Positions 26,953 to 35,707 of a stretch of DNA of 64,000 bases are shown one piece after another. The first letter of the stretch is position 1; every line of letters starts with the position of its first letter. The stretch is from Desulfocucumis palustris (GTDB lineage Bacteria; Bacillota; Desulfotomaculia; Desulfotomaculales; Desulfocucumaceae). The notes under the pieces are model-generated. The model had not been told where the DNA came from, searched no databases, and saw only the letters and a list, made by a program, of their open reading frames with translations. A program made the position numbers and the translations under genes. The stretch lies in the NCBI RefSeq assembly GCF_002933875.1, contig NZ_BFAV01000157.1, positions 62,001 through 126,000 on the forward strand. Reading direction: 5' to 3'.

Positions 26953-28043
26953 CGGCCTCCCCCCCTATTTCCGCGCAATCTGGCCAGCACCAGGAGGAGC
27001 AGCGGCAGGCCGGCTTCAATGGGTATGAAAACAGGAGGCAGCAATTTGGTGATCTGGCGGGTCAATTCCAGCACATCGCCCCAGAGCAGCACCGAAAGAA
27101 CAGTCAGCAGCACCCCGGTGGGCAGTACCAGGGATTTGTAATCTTTAAGGTTTAACAACTGTGCCGTGCCCAGCACGGCGCAGTAATAAAAGACAGCCAC
27201 CTTGACAAAGCCTCCCAGTACCCAGATTAACATTACAAAGGGTTCCGCCCGCTCGATCAGCTCGGCGATGCTGATCTGCCTGGCAAGAATCAGGACCGGA
27301 AATTGGATCCGGGCCGTTCGGGGACCAAAAACCATAATGGTGGCAAGCATGGTGAGCAATTGAAACAGCCCCACGGTGACAATGCCCTTTAGTATAATTC
27401 CCCCGGCTTTCCGGGGTCTGTTCAAAAAAGGAATAATCATTAACATAACCGCTGTCTCCGCAAAAAAGAGAGCCGGGTAGTAGATCCCCCTCAGTACCGG
27501 CACAATCCCTTTTTCCAGCACCGGAGTTAATTTTTGGGCCTGCATCTCCGGAATAATCAACAACACGATGAGCAGCAAAAGTCCCAGCACCACCGGCAAA
27601 ACTATTTCGTTGACCCTGGCCAGCACCTCCAGACCGCAGCGTATGGAATAGGCGGAGGCCATCATCAGCCCGATCAGGAAAACCAGCAGGGGAGTTTCCG
27701 GCATGAACATGGTGACCAGCAACTCGCCAAACTGCCTGATAACGAAAGTGTTTATATAAATGAAAAACACTATGTACAAAAGCCCTATGGCCTTGCCCAA
27801 AACCCGGCCTGTCAACAGCCCGGCGTACTGGACAATGGTCTTGTCCGGGAAGCGCATACCCAGGGCCGCGATGACCAAGCCTGCCGCCATCCCGAAAAAG
27901 GTTACCAGAATAATCGACATCCAGCTGTCCTGGGCGGCCTCCTGGTATATTATGCCGGGCAACAGCATTATGCTGGTGGGCAGAATAGTGCTGATAATTA
28001 GAAAAGCCGCCTGTCTACCGGATATCTTTCCGTCTTCCAGCAC
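26949..28043 (-). CDS. gerB: GerAB/GerKB-type spore germination permease
   Basis: The 364-residue protein has ten hydrophobic helices and matches the amino-acid-permease-like B subunit of germinant receptors (start GKISGRQAAFLIISTILPTS; then LLPGIIYQEAAQDSWM). The B subunit is thought to hold the germinant-binding site. The GTG start lies directly after the gerA stop codon, implying translational coupling, and its end overlaps gerC. Confidence 0.94.
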   Translation of the reverse strand: MLEDGKISGRQAAFLIISTILPTSIMLLPGIIYQEAAQDSWMSIILVTFFGMAAGLVIAALGMRFPDKTIVQYAGLLTGRVLGKAIGLLYIVFFIYINTFVIRQFGELLVTMFMPETPLLVFLIGLMMASAYSIRCGLEVLARVNEIVLPVVLGLLLLIVLLIIPEMQAQKLTPVLEKGIVPVLRGIYYPALFFAETAVMLMIIPFLNRPRKAGGIILKGIVTVGLFQLLTMLATIMVFGPRTARIQFPVLILARQISIAELIERAEPFVMLIWVLGGFVKVAVFYYCAVLGTAQLLNLKDYKSLVLPTGVLLTVLSVLLWGDVLELTRQITKLLPPVFIPIEAGLPLLLLVLARLRGNRGGGR

Positions 28044-29660
28044 TTACCCGTCCCCCTCCCCGCGGCTGTTTCTTTTATCCCCGGGGGGGGCGGGGGGTGA
28101 GACATTCCCCGCCCTCCGGGGGTTCCTCCAGCCTATCACCCGGGGCCTGCCGCCCATTGCCCACCACGGGAAGCGGGTGAAGGTGTCTCTTAAATCCCCT
28201 TTGCTGAACGGGGCCAGAGGGGAAAGGTACGGCGTCCCGTAGGAGCGCAGGGAGGCCAGGTGGATTAATATCAGGGCAAAGCCCAGGAACAAGCCGAAAA
28301 AACCGGCAAAACCGGCCATAATGGTAAAGCAAAACCTGATAAAAATCTGGGCGTCGCTCTGGGAGGGAACAACAAAGGAAGCAATCCCCGTAAGGGCCGT
28401 AACGATTACAGCCGGGGCGCTCACCAGCCCTGCCGAGACCGCCGCATCCCCGAGCACCAGGGCTCCCACGATACTCACCGCCTGGCCCACAGGCCTGGGC
28501 AGACGCACCCCGGCTTCCCGGAGCACCTCAAAAATAACCCCCATCACTAAAACCTCACCAATAGCGGGGAGGGGAACCCCTTCCCTGGAGGAGGCCATGG
28601 TCAGCAGCAGGGGAGTGGGCAGTATTTCCGGGTTAAAGGAAGAAATTGCCACATAAAGAGCGGGCAGCTCGGTGGTGAGGATCAGGGCCAGAATTCTTAA
28701 GGATCTGAACAATGAACTGGAAAAATGCCTGGAATAATAATCCTCGCTGGCCTGGACGGATTCCAAAAAAAGATAGGGAACTGTAAGAACAAAGGGTGTA
28801 CCGTCCGTGAATATGGCCACCCGCCCTTCCAGTAGCTGCGCCGCCACCCTGTCCGGCTTTTCCGTGTTGCCCACGGTGGGAAATATTGAAAAGGGGGCGT
28901 CTTCTATAAATTCTTCAATATAGCCGGATTCCAATACCCCGTCCAGCTCGATCCGCTCCAGGCGCTTTTTTACCTCTTCCACTATTTTGGGATTGGCAAT
29001 TCCTTTAATGTAGGCCACGCAGACATCGGTTCCGGTTACCCTGCCCACCTGCATGCGTTCCAGCCGCAAATCAGGGCTTTTTATTTTCCTGCGCAGCATG
29101 GATAAATTAGTATATAAATATTCCACGAACCCCTCCCGGGGACCCCTGACCACCGATTCGGTTTGCGGCTCTCCAACGGATCTGGTCTCAAAAGCCGGAA
29201 GTTTTAAAGTGAGTGCCGTGTGGTCGCCTTCAAAGAGCAGGGCTATGCCGGCCCCTAATATTCCTTCGAGTATTGAGCCGATTTCTACGGCTTCTTTGAC
29301 ATTGGCGATACTCAGCACATTTTCCTTAACCCGGGCGGCCAGGCTGTTGCCGGATGAATAACCCGGGGTATTCACCATTTTCGTATCCACCATTAACGCC
29401 CTGAGCACATTTTCCCTCAAGGCCTCCTTGTCAATAATTCCGTTTATATAAACCAGAGCCGCCCGGGTGTCGCACAGCATAAACTCCCTTATCACCAAAT
29501 CCATGCTGTTGCCCAGGACATTTCTGAGCATATCCAGATCCGCCGCCAGCTCTCCGGACAGTTTGTCCCTTCCGGCAGGGACGGCCCGGGCCGGGGAAAC
29601 CCTCTTATTATCAGGCTTGGGTTTCATGGATAAAAGTTTTCTGAAAATACTGCGGGACAT
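28044..29660 (-). CDS. gerA: GerAA/GerKA-type spore germination protein
   Basis: The 538-residue A subunit has a soluble N-terminal part (40-290, with FVEYLYTNLSMLRRKIKSPDL and VAIFTDGTPFVLTVPYLF), then four to five membrane helices between about 300 and 470 with PLPAIGEVLVMGVIFEVLREAGVRLPRP split across one loop. The C-terminal tail (480-538) is Pro/Arg/Gly-rich. Together with gerB and gerC it forms a germinant receptor in the spore inner membrane. The ATG at 29660 is preceded by GGAGAAAGG. A sigma-G promoter is expected upstream but I could not place one with confidence. Confidence 0.95.
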   Translation of the reverse strand: MSRSIFRKLLSMKPKPDNKRVSPARAVPAGRDKLSGELAADLDMLRNVLGNSMDLVIREFMLCDTRAALVYINGIIDKEALRENVLRALMVDTKMVNTPGYSSGNSLAARVKENVLSIANVKEAVEIGSILEGILGAGIALLFEGDHTALTLKLPAFETRSVGEPQTESVVRGPREGFVEYLYTNLSMLRRKIKSPDLRLERMQVGRVTGTDVCVAYIKGIANPKIVEEVKKRLERIELDGVLESGYIEEFIEDAPFSIFPTVGNTEKPDRVAAQLLEGRVAIFTDGTPFVLTVPYLFLESVQASEDYYSRHFSSSLFRSLRILALILTTELPALYVAISSFNPEILPTPLLLTMASSREGVPLPAIGEVLVMGVIFEVLREAGVRLPRPVGQAVSIVGALVLGDAAVSAGLVSAPAVIVTALTGIASFVVPSQSDAQIFIRFCFTIMAGFAGFFGLFLGFALILIHLASLRSYGTPYLSPLAPFSKGDLRDTFTRFPWWAMGGRPRVIGWRNPRRAGNVSPPAPPGDKRNSRGEGDG

Positions 29661-29770
29661 ATGCCTTTCTCCATTTCCGGTAAAAGAATCCAGAATTTAT
29701 TTTCCCCAAATCAAAAAATAAAATGTTGAAAAGATCGTTTACAGTAATTACCATATAATGCCTCAGAATG

Positions 29771-29798
29771 CAAAAAACCTCCCCCGGGGAGGCTTTTT
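29771..29798 (-). terminator. terminator after the acyl-CoA operon (minus strand), possibly bidirectional
   Basis: A stem of AAAGCCTCCCC and GGGGAGG flanked by T runs on both strands. It lies about 90 bases beyond the stop of the acyl-CoA ligase gene and upstream of gerA. Confidence 0.6.
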
Positions 29799-29891
29799 GG
29801 CATGGCAAGTTAAATTTATCCGGTTTGCGGTATTTCTTCAGGGTTTCCAGGGCATAGGACGATAAAGCGGCTAACGCCGCTTACCGGCGGA

Positions 29892-31487
29892 CTATTCCCT
29901 GTAATAATGTTCATAGCGGCTCCGGATCTCATGCTTCTTTATTTTTCCCGTGCTGGTCAGGGGAAGTTCTTTAACGAATACCACGGATTTGGGAACTTCA
30001 AACCCCCCCAGCTCCTGTTTGCACCAGGCGATTACATCCCCTTCGGCAAGCCCGCCGCCTTTCTCCCCGGCAACCACGAAGGCCGTAATCGCCTCAACCC
30101 AGTGGGGATGCGGCAGCCCAACCACAGCCGCGGATACAATTCCGGGATGATTGAGCAATACCCTTTCCACCTTAATGGAAGGAACATTTTCTCCACCAGT
30201 CTTAATCATATCTTTCTTCCGGTCCATAAATACCAGGAGTCCGTCCTCATCAAAATATCCCAGGTCCCCGGAATGATGCCAGCCGAACTTTCTGGACTTT
30301 TCCGTGGCCTCCTGATCTTTGTAATAGCCCTCCATTACCCCCGGCCCCCGCCAGACAATCTCGCCAATCCGCCCCCGGGGCAGCTTGTTGCCTTGCTCAT
30401 CCAGCACCGCTGTTTCATAGGTAAGATTGGAAACACCCCAGTAATTGCCCTCCTTACCGGGATAACAGGCCGGGTAGAAATAATTGGTGGAGGGATACGC
30501 CTCGGTCTGCCCCGTGGCCAGCACGAATTTGTCCGCCCCTATTTTTTCCCCGGCGTCCTCCAGGGTGCGCCGGTCCATGGGAGTCATAACATAAATGCAA
30601 CGTTCAAATGCGGACAGATCATATTCATCAATCCCCGGATAATCCAGTAAAGCCCGGTACATTACGGGCAAGGCGAACATAAAGTTAATTTTTTCCCGGC
30701 TCCATATGGCGATATATTTGCCCGGCTCAAAGCCCCTCATTATTACCGCCCCGGCCCCCGCCAGCAGGGCGCTGGTCAGCACGCTATGCTGGGCGCAATG
30801 AAATAACGGCAGAACTACCGACATAATGCTGCGGGAATTTATATTGGCAAAAATAATATTGTGCAGTGCCGCCACATACACGGAAAGGTTGGTAATCATA
30901 ACACCCTTGGGAGCCGCGGTGGTGCCGCTGGTATACATTATCTGCAAAATATCCCTGTCCCCTATAATTACATCCTCCACTTCCTCCGGGGATTGTCCGG
31001 CCAGCAGCTCCGGAAAAGAAATGAAGGGTTTTACCGCCGCAAGCCCGGATACCGGCAGTGAAAAAAAGTTTTTGATATTGGGGAGTTTATCCAGGTATTT
31101 GTTTAACACCGGGATAAAAGCGTCATCCACAATCAGCGCCCTGGCTTCGGAGTGGTTTAGAATATATCCCATATCAGCCGGATTCAGCCCTGGATTTACC
31201 GGCACCATTACATACCCGCCCCTGGCCAGTCCGAAAATTGCGACAATATACTCCACGGAATTAAGGCATACCGCCGCCACCCGGTCGCCTTTTCGCAGTC
31301 CAATACCTTGCAGCGCCCTGGTAAATTTATTAACGGCCTGGTTCAGCTCCCGGTAGGTATAGCTGATTCTGGTATCCCCCCGGTATTCCACCAGGGCCTC
31401 CCGCCCCGGGGCCCGAAGCGCCGACCGCCGAATGATATCCCCCACCGCCAGCCGCTGGATAAGATTTTGTTCCAACTGGGCATTCAT
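29892..31487 (-). CDS. AMP-dependent acyl-CoA synthetase
   Basis: The 531-residue ANL-superfamily ligase activates a carboxylic acid to its CoA ester via an acyl-adenylate. Motifs: the P-loop MYTSGTTAAPKGVM (an Ala where Gly is usual after TSGTT), ATGQTEAYPSTNYF (A5-type), WHHSGDLGYFDEDG, RKKDMIKTGGENV and the catalytic lysine region LTSTGKIKKHEIR at the end. It is the last gene in the acyl-CoA/carboxylase operon, about 60 bases after the acyl-CoA dehydrogenase, so it probably activates the substrate of that pathway, a branched short-chain acid if the dehydrogenase call is right. Confidence 0.9.
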   Translation of the reverse strand: MNAQLEQNLIQRLAVGDIIRRSALRAPGREALVEYRGDTRISYTYRELNQAVNKFTRALQGIGLRKGDRVAAVCLNSVEYIVAIFGLARGGYVMVPVNPGLNPADMGYILNHSEARALIVDDAFIPVLNKYLDKLPNIKNFFSLPVSGLAAVKPFISFPELLAGQSPEEVEDVIIGDRDILQIMYTSGTTAAPKGVMITNLSVYVAALHNIIFANINSRSIMSVVLPLFHCAQHSVLTSALLAGAGAVIMRGFEPGKYIAIWSREKINFMFALPVMYRALLDYPGIDEYDLSAFERCIYVMTPMDRRTLEDAGEKIGADKFVLATGQTEAYPSTNYFYPACYPGKEGNYWGVSNLTYETAVLDEQGNKLPRGRIGEIVWRGPGVMEGYYKDQEATEKSRKFGWHHSGDLGYFDEDGLLVFMDRKKDMIKTGGENVPSIKVERVLLNHPGIVSAAVVGLPHPHWVEAITAFVVAGEKGGGLAEGDVIAWCKQELGGFEVPKSVVFVKELPLTSTGKIKKHEIRSRYEHYYRE

Positions 31488-31549
31488 CAGGCTTCCCCCT
31501 TTATTATTAATACCGAAATTAACGCCAGGGCCATTTTATCCAGTTCTTT

Positions 31550-32713
31550 TTATGCCTTTAGCAACTCCCGGGCAATAATCAGCCTGCGCATTTCGGAGGT
31601 CCCGGCCCCTATTTCCCCCAGTTTGGCGTCCCGGTAGAACCTGTTCACGGGGTATTCCAGGGTGTAACCGTAACCGCCGTGTATCTGCACAGCGTCGTTG
31701 GCCACTCTGGTGTTTATCTCCGAGGCGAATAATATAGCCGCGGCGGCAATTTTATGAATTTCCGTTCCCAGCCCGCCCCTTTCGGAGCCCTCCGCCAGCA
31801 CCGCAGCCTTATAAGCCAACAGGCGCGCCGTCTCAATGCCCGTGTACATGTCCGCCAGCTTTGCCTGGATCAGTTGGAAATTTGCTATGGGCTGACCGAA
31901 CTGAATCCTTTCCCGGCTATATTTAAGGGCCAGTTCAAAGGCCCCCTGGGCCGATCCCACGGCCAGCCCGGAGTAAAACGCCCTTTCCCGGTCCAGACCG
32001 GACATCATCACCGCCACACCTCTGTTTTCCTGCCCCAGCAGGTTTTCAGCGGGAACTTCACAATCCTCAAAGGCCAGTTCTCCGGTGGGTGATCCTTTAT
32101 TCCCCATTTTTTCTATTTTTTTTGAAGCCGTGAAGCCGGGATAGCCCCTCTCCACGATAAATGCCGAAATGCCCCGGGGTCCGGCACTTTGGTCCGTTTT
32201 GGCATATACCACGAATACCTCCGCCACCGGGGCGTTGGTAATAAAGGTCTTGCCGCCGTTCAGCATATATTTGCCGCCCCTTTTAACGGCGGTGGTCCGG
32301 ATACCCAGGGCATCCGAGCCGGCATCCGGCTCGGTCAGGGCCATGGCCCCTATTCTTTCACCGGAGCACAGGCCGGGCAAATATTTTTTGCGCTGTTCCG
32401 GGGTGGCGTTTCTATAAAGGGTGTCCGCGCACAGCATGGCGTGGGCGCCGGTGGAAAGGGCCAGGGCGGGGCAAATCCTGCCTATCTGCTCCATTACCAG
32501 CAGGGCCGAAAGCACATCAAACCCGGACCCGCCGTACTCCTCCGCTATGGTTGTTCCCAATACCCCCAGCTCCCCCAGTTTGAGCCATATTCCATCCGGG
32601 AATTTATCCTCCCGGTCAATGGTTTCCGCCAGGGGGGCAATTTCCTTCAACATAAACCTGTAAACAGTGTCGGCCAGCAGCTGATGCTCGGAACTCAGAG
32701 TGAACTCCAACAT
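31550..32713 (-). CDS. acyl-CoA dehydrogenase, isovaleryl-CoA dehydrogenase-like
   Basis: This 387-residue flavoprotein has the usual N-helical, beta and C-helical domains (ALTEPDAGSDALG at 125-137, signature GGYGYTLEYPVNRFYRDAK near the end). The common catalytic Glu of short/medium-chain enzymes is replaced: the C-terminal motif reads EIGAGTSEMRR instead of YEGTS. Isovaleryl-CoA dehydrogenase has the same EIGAGTSE sequence and uses a glutamate in GLDLER instead; here GLDRER supplies Glu243. This points to 2,3-oxidation of isovaleryl-CoA or a similar branched acyl-CoA. It is in operon with a biotin-dependent carboxylase and hydratase. No ETF genes are adjacent. Confidence 0.9.
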   Translation of the reverse strand: MLEFTLSSEHQLLADTVYRFMLKEIAPLAETIDREDKFPDGIWLKLGELGVLGTTIAEEYGGSGFDVLSALLVMEQIGRICPALALSTGAHAMLCADTLYRNATPEQRKKYLPGLCSGERIGAMALTEPDAGSDALGIRTTAVKRGGKYMLNGGKTFITNAPVAEVFVVYAKTDQSAGPRGISAFIVERGYPGFTASKKIEKMGNKGSPTGELAFEDCEVPAENLLGQENRGVAVMMSGLDRERAFYSGLAVGSAQGAFELALKYSRERIQFGQPIANFQLIQAKLADMYTGIETARLLAYKAAVLAEGSERGGLGTEIHKIAAAAILFASEINTRVANDAVQIHGGYGYTLEYPVNRFYRDAKLGEIGAGTSEMRRLIIARELLKA

Positions 32714-32745
32714 AACCCACCCTTTCTTTATTCACTATTGATCAT

Positions 32746-33609
32746 TTATTTGTCATTTTTTTGCCCCGGGGGCCGTACCCACCAGTCATATTCCTTATAG
32801 GGCTGCTGAACTTTTTTAAGGATGTCTTTTTGAGTCTTGAACCTTTCTTTCATGCCAACCAGCCACCCTTTGAAGTGCTCCTCCAGGCCGGCCTCGGAAA
32901 AACGGTGGGTCGAGGGCTCCAGGGTAAAATCCGGCAGCAAATCACCGTCCCGGGCCACTATTTTGCCCCTGCCGCTGCAGATTGGGCATTCCACCAGACC
33001 GCCGGGCAAAAAGCGCAATAAATCACTGCCGCAGCGCGGGCAATCCAGTTTTCCCCACTGCCCGGCCGGCGAGTTGAACAGGTTTGCGCCCAGTTGCCCG
33101 GCATACCCCGCATTCACTTCGTTTAATACGCTTTCTCCCGGCAGGGCGGCGTGCACCAGCCAGCAATCAATCAATTTCATTTTCAAAAGCGCCGGCAAGG
33201 TCAGGGCGGCTGCCCTGGCATAGCCTTCCCAGCCCCGCATGCCGAAGGGAATGACCAGCACGCAGGGCTTTCCCCTGGTGTGTTCGGCAAAATATCCGGC
33301 GCAAAGCAAACGGTCCATCAATAATTTAAAATAGGCGTGCGGACCCAGGAAATAAACCGGCAGCCCAATAATCAGGGCATCGGCGTCTTTAATGTGTTCC
33401 CGCAGGAATAAAAAATCATCGTTAATGCTGCAGCTGTTGCCCGGAATAAGACACTGGTAGCAACCCTTGCAGGATTTCAGGGTTAGTTCCGTGAGGCGGA
33501 TTAATTCCCTGGAGCACGGGTCCGGAACGTTTTTAATGATTTCTTTTAACAGTATTTCTGTGTTCCCCAGCCGTCTTTCCGATATTACCAGCCCTAGAAC
33601 TTTTTTCAT
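32746..33609 (-). CDS. NADPH-dependent FMN reductase-like flavoprotein with zinc-ribbon-like tail
   Basis: The 287-residue protein has a flavodoxin-like domain (1-170): phosphate loop ISERRLGNTEILL, a CKGCYQC motif followed by CSINDDF as in iron-sulfur flavoproteins, and GLPVYFLGPHAYFKLLMDRLL. Residues about 195-235 hold two CxxC pairs (CPRCGSDLL and CPICSGRG), a rubredoxin/zinc-ribbon-like insertion. The last 50 residues are basic and end in KNDK. In this operon it could carry electrons from the acyl-CoA dehydrogenase step; that is inference from position. It is distinct from the SCP2-fused flavoprotein at 4975. Confidence 0.75.
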   Translation of the reverse strand: MKKVLGLVISERRLGNTEILLKEIIKNVPDPCSRELIRLTELTLKSCKGCYQCLIPGNSCSINDDFLFLREHIKDADALIIGLPVYFLGPHAYFKLLMDRLLCAGYFAEHTRGKPCVLVIPFGMRGWEGYARAAALTLPALLKMKLIDCWLVHAALPGESVLNEVNAGYAGQLGANLFNSPAGQWGKLDCPRCGSDLLRFLPGGLVECPICSGRGKIVARDGDLLPDFTLEPSTHRFSEAGLEEHFKGWLVGMKERFKTQKDILKKVQQPYKEYDWWVRPPGQKNDK

Positions 33610-33629
33610 AATTATCCAATTCCTTTTTA

Positions 33630-35015
33630 TTAGTTACCAACCGCCTTGCCGGAGGATGCCCGGCCAAGCAGGCAGCCGGCGAATCTTTCGATAAAATCCG
33701 TTGACAGGTTGCCCTTTCTGAACTCGGGATGGGCTATTACTTTAATGAGCAGGTCAATATTTGTTTTTACGCCGGTAATTTTAATCTCTTTCAGGGCGTC
33801 CCGCATCAAATCCAGCGACTCTTCCCTGGTATCGCCCCGGGAAATAACCTTGGCCAGCAGGGAATCGTAATAGGGTGTGACCCTGTATCCCCTTTGAACA
33901 CCTCTGTCCACCCTAATTTTTTCCGCCGCCGGAAAGCGCGCCTCCTCCAGCACCCCGGTGGACGGCCTGAAATTTGAGGGATCTTCGGCATACAGGCGGC
34001 ATTCCAGGGAATGCCCCTTTATCTTTACATCCTCCTGCCTCACTGACAGAGGGCAGCCCGCCGCCACCCTGATCTGCTCAATCACCAGGTCAATCCCGGT
34101 GACGGTTTCGGTGACCGGATGTTCCACCTGCAGGCGGGTGTTCATCTCCAAAAAATAATGGTTTTTGGCGTCATCCACCAGAAACTCCACCGTCCCCGCC
34201 CCCAGGTAGCCGATACTGCCGGCCAGCCTCACGGCGTCCTCCCCCATCCTGGCCCGGAGAACATCGTCAGCCAGCGGGCTGGGGGATTCCTCCATAATCT
34301 TCTGGTGGCGCCGCTGAACAGAGCACTCCCGCTCCCCCAGGTATATTACATTGCCCTGTTTGTCCGCAAAAACCTGAATTTCAACATGCCTTGGCCGGGC
34401 TATATATTTCTCCAGATAAACCCCGGGGTTGCCGAAACCGGCGGCAGCCCGCTCCCGGCAGGTTTTATAGGCTCTTTCCAGGTTCTCTTCCCGCAAAACC
34501 AGCTGCAGGCCGATACCCCCGCCCCCGGCGGAGGCCTTGAGCATCACGGGATAACCCAGCCGGGAAGCCTGTGCCCGGGCCTCCGCAAGGGTTTCCAGCG
34601 CCCCGCCGCTGCCCGGCACCACCGGCACCCCCGCTTCCCGTGCCAGCCTGCGGGACTGCACCTTTAATCCCATTTGGGCTATGGCCTCCGGGCCGGGTCC
34701 GATAAAGGCAATTCCCGCCCCGGCGCAGGCCCCGGCAAAACCGGCGTTTTCCGCCAGAAAACCATAGCCGGGGTGTATGGCGTCCGCCCCGCAGCTCCGG
34801 GCAACCCTTATAATCTCCGCCATATTCAGGTAGCTTTTTAAAGCCGGGGCAGGCCCGATGAGATGGGCTTCCGGGGATGAAACCACGTGCAGGGCCTCCC
34901 TGTCGGCCTCGGAATATACCGTTGCCGCGGGAATTCCCAGCTCCCTGCAGGCCTTCAATATCCTCACCGCAATCTCGCCCCGGTTGGCTATGAGAATTTT
35001 TTTAAACATGCCCAT
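33630..35015 (-). CDS. biotin carboxylase subunit of an acyl-CoA carboxylase
   Basis: The 461-residue ATP-grasp enzyme carboxylates biotin with bicarbonate and ATP. It opens FKKILIANRGEIAVRILKACRELG; the glycine-rich loop KASAGGGGIGL, the catalytic EMNTRLQVEHPVTE and the C-terminal biotin carboxylase domain are all present. It starts four bases after the biotin carrier protein stop, so subunits are translated together. With the carrier at 35019 and the carboxyltransferase at 37082 it makes a three-piece acyl-CoA carboxylase; a methylcrotonyl-CoA-type substrate is suggested by the neighbouring isovaleryl-CoA-like dehydrogenase. Confidence 0.93.
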   Translation of the reverse strand: MGMFKKILIANRGEIAVRILKACRELGIPAATVYSEADREALHVVSSPEAHLIGPAPALKSYLNMAEIIRVARSCGADAIHPGYGFLAENAGFAGACAGAGIAFIGPGPEAIAQMGLKVQSRRLAREAGVPVVPGSGGALETLAEARAQASRLGYPVMLKASAGGGGIGLQLVLREENLERAYKTCRERAAAGFGNPGVYLEKYIARPRHVEIQVFADKQGNVIYLGERECSVQRRHQKIMEESPSPLADDVLRARMGEDAVRLAGSIGYLGAGTVEFLVDDAKNHYFLEMNTRLQVEHPVTETVTGIDLVIEQIRVAAGCPLSVRQEDVKIKGHSLECRLYAEDPSNFRPSTGVLEEARFPAAEKIRVDRGVQRGYRVTPYYDSLLAKVISRGDTREESLDLMRDALKEIKITGVKTNIDLLIKVIAHPEFRKGNLSTDFIERFAGCLLGRASSGKAVGN

Positions 35016-35018
35016 ACC

Positions 35019-35231
35019 CTATTCCACTTCCAGGACAGCCTGGCCCTCTTCCACAAAGTCGCCCTCCGCCACCAGTATTTTTGCCACCCGGCCCGGGTCC
35101 CCGGATTCAATGGGGTGCTCCATTTTCATGGATTCCAGTATTACCACTTCACTGCCCCGGGCGACCTCGTCCCCTTCAGCCACCAACACCTGTATAACCA
35201 CGCCGGCGATATCGCTTAATACCTGAAACAT
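35019..35231 (-). CDS. biotin carboxyl carrier protein (minimal)
   Basis: About 70 residues, a single biotinyl domain: the biotinylation motif ESMKM lies at about residues 36-40 and the second hairpin reads GDFVEEGQAVLEVE. No Pro/Ala-rich linker or extra domain is present. GGAGG precedes a GTG-ATG pair; the ATG at 35231 has better spacing. It lies between the AtuA-like genes and biotin carboxylase in the same operon. Confidence 0.92.
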   Translation of the reverse strand: MFQVLSDIAGVVIQVLVAEGDEVARGSEVVILESMKMEHPIESGDPGRVAKILVAEGDFVEEGQAVLEVE

Positions 35232-35364
35232 CACTCATACCTCCAAAATTATGTAAATTGCCGTCCCGGCGGTATCCTTTATGCAATACCGGCCTTTTTA
35301 TCCCGCCAACAGACTGCAAGGCCCCGTCCCCGGAGGCCGGGAAGAAACAGCCTGTAAGCTCAAA

Positions 35365-35688
35365 CTAATTTCCCTCAAATTCCACTTGCATCCTCAAAAT
35401 AGCGGCCCCGAAGCACTTCCCCAGATTATCGCTGCGCAGGGAGCGGGAGGCCCCTCCGTTCAGCGCTCCCCGCAGCACAAAATTAAAGGCGTTGATATTG
35501 GGAACCTCGTACCGCGCCACCTCGCCCTCCACCAAACCGGCAAAATGCTCCTTCACCCTTTCAGCGGTGACCTGCTCTTTCAATAATTCATAATGCTCCG
35601 CCCGATAGGGGAAAAGCCCTATGTTCACCGTATTTCCCTTATCCCCGGAACGGGCGTGGGCCAATTCCCTCAACAATATTTTGGACAT
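35365..35688 (-). CDS. AtuA-related protein, C-terminal-domain homologue
   Basis: The 107-residue protein matches the small C-terminal domain found at the end of longer AtuA proteins (start LRELAHARSGDKGNTVNIGLFPY, end LGKCFGAAILRMQVEF). In longer family members this part is fused to the DUF1446 domain encoded by the next gene upstream; here the two are separate and 20 bases apart. AtuA is required for acyclic terpene (citronellol/geraniol) utilisation in Pseudomonas, but its reaction is not established. Its place between the carboxyltransferase and biotin carrier genes links it to the carboxylase step. Confidence 0.8.
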   Translation of the reverse strand: MSKILLRELAHARSGDKGNTVNIGLFPYRAEHYELLKEQVTAERVKEHFAGLVEGEVARYEVPNINAFNFVLRGALNGGASRSLRSDNLGKCFGAAILRMQVEFEGN

Positions 35689-35707
35689 TTCAACCCCCCT
35701 CCCGGCC

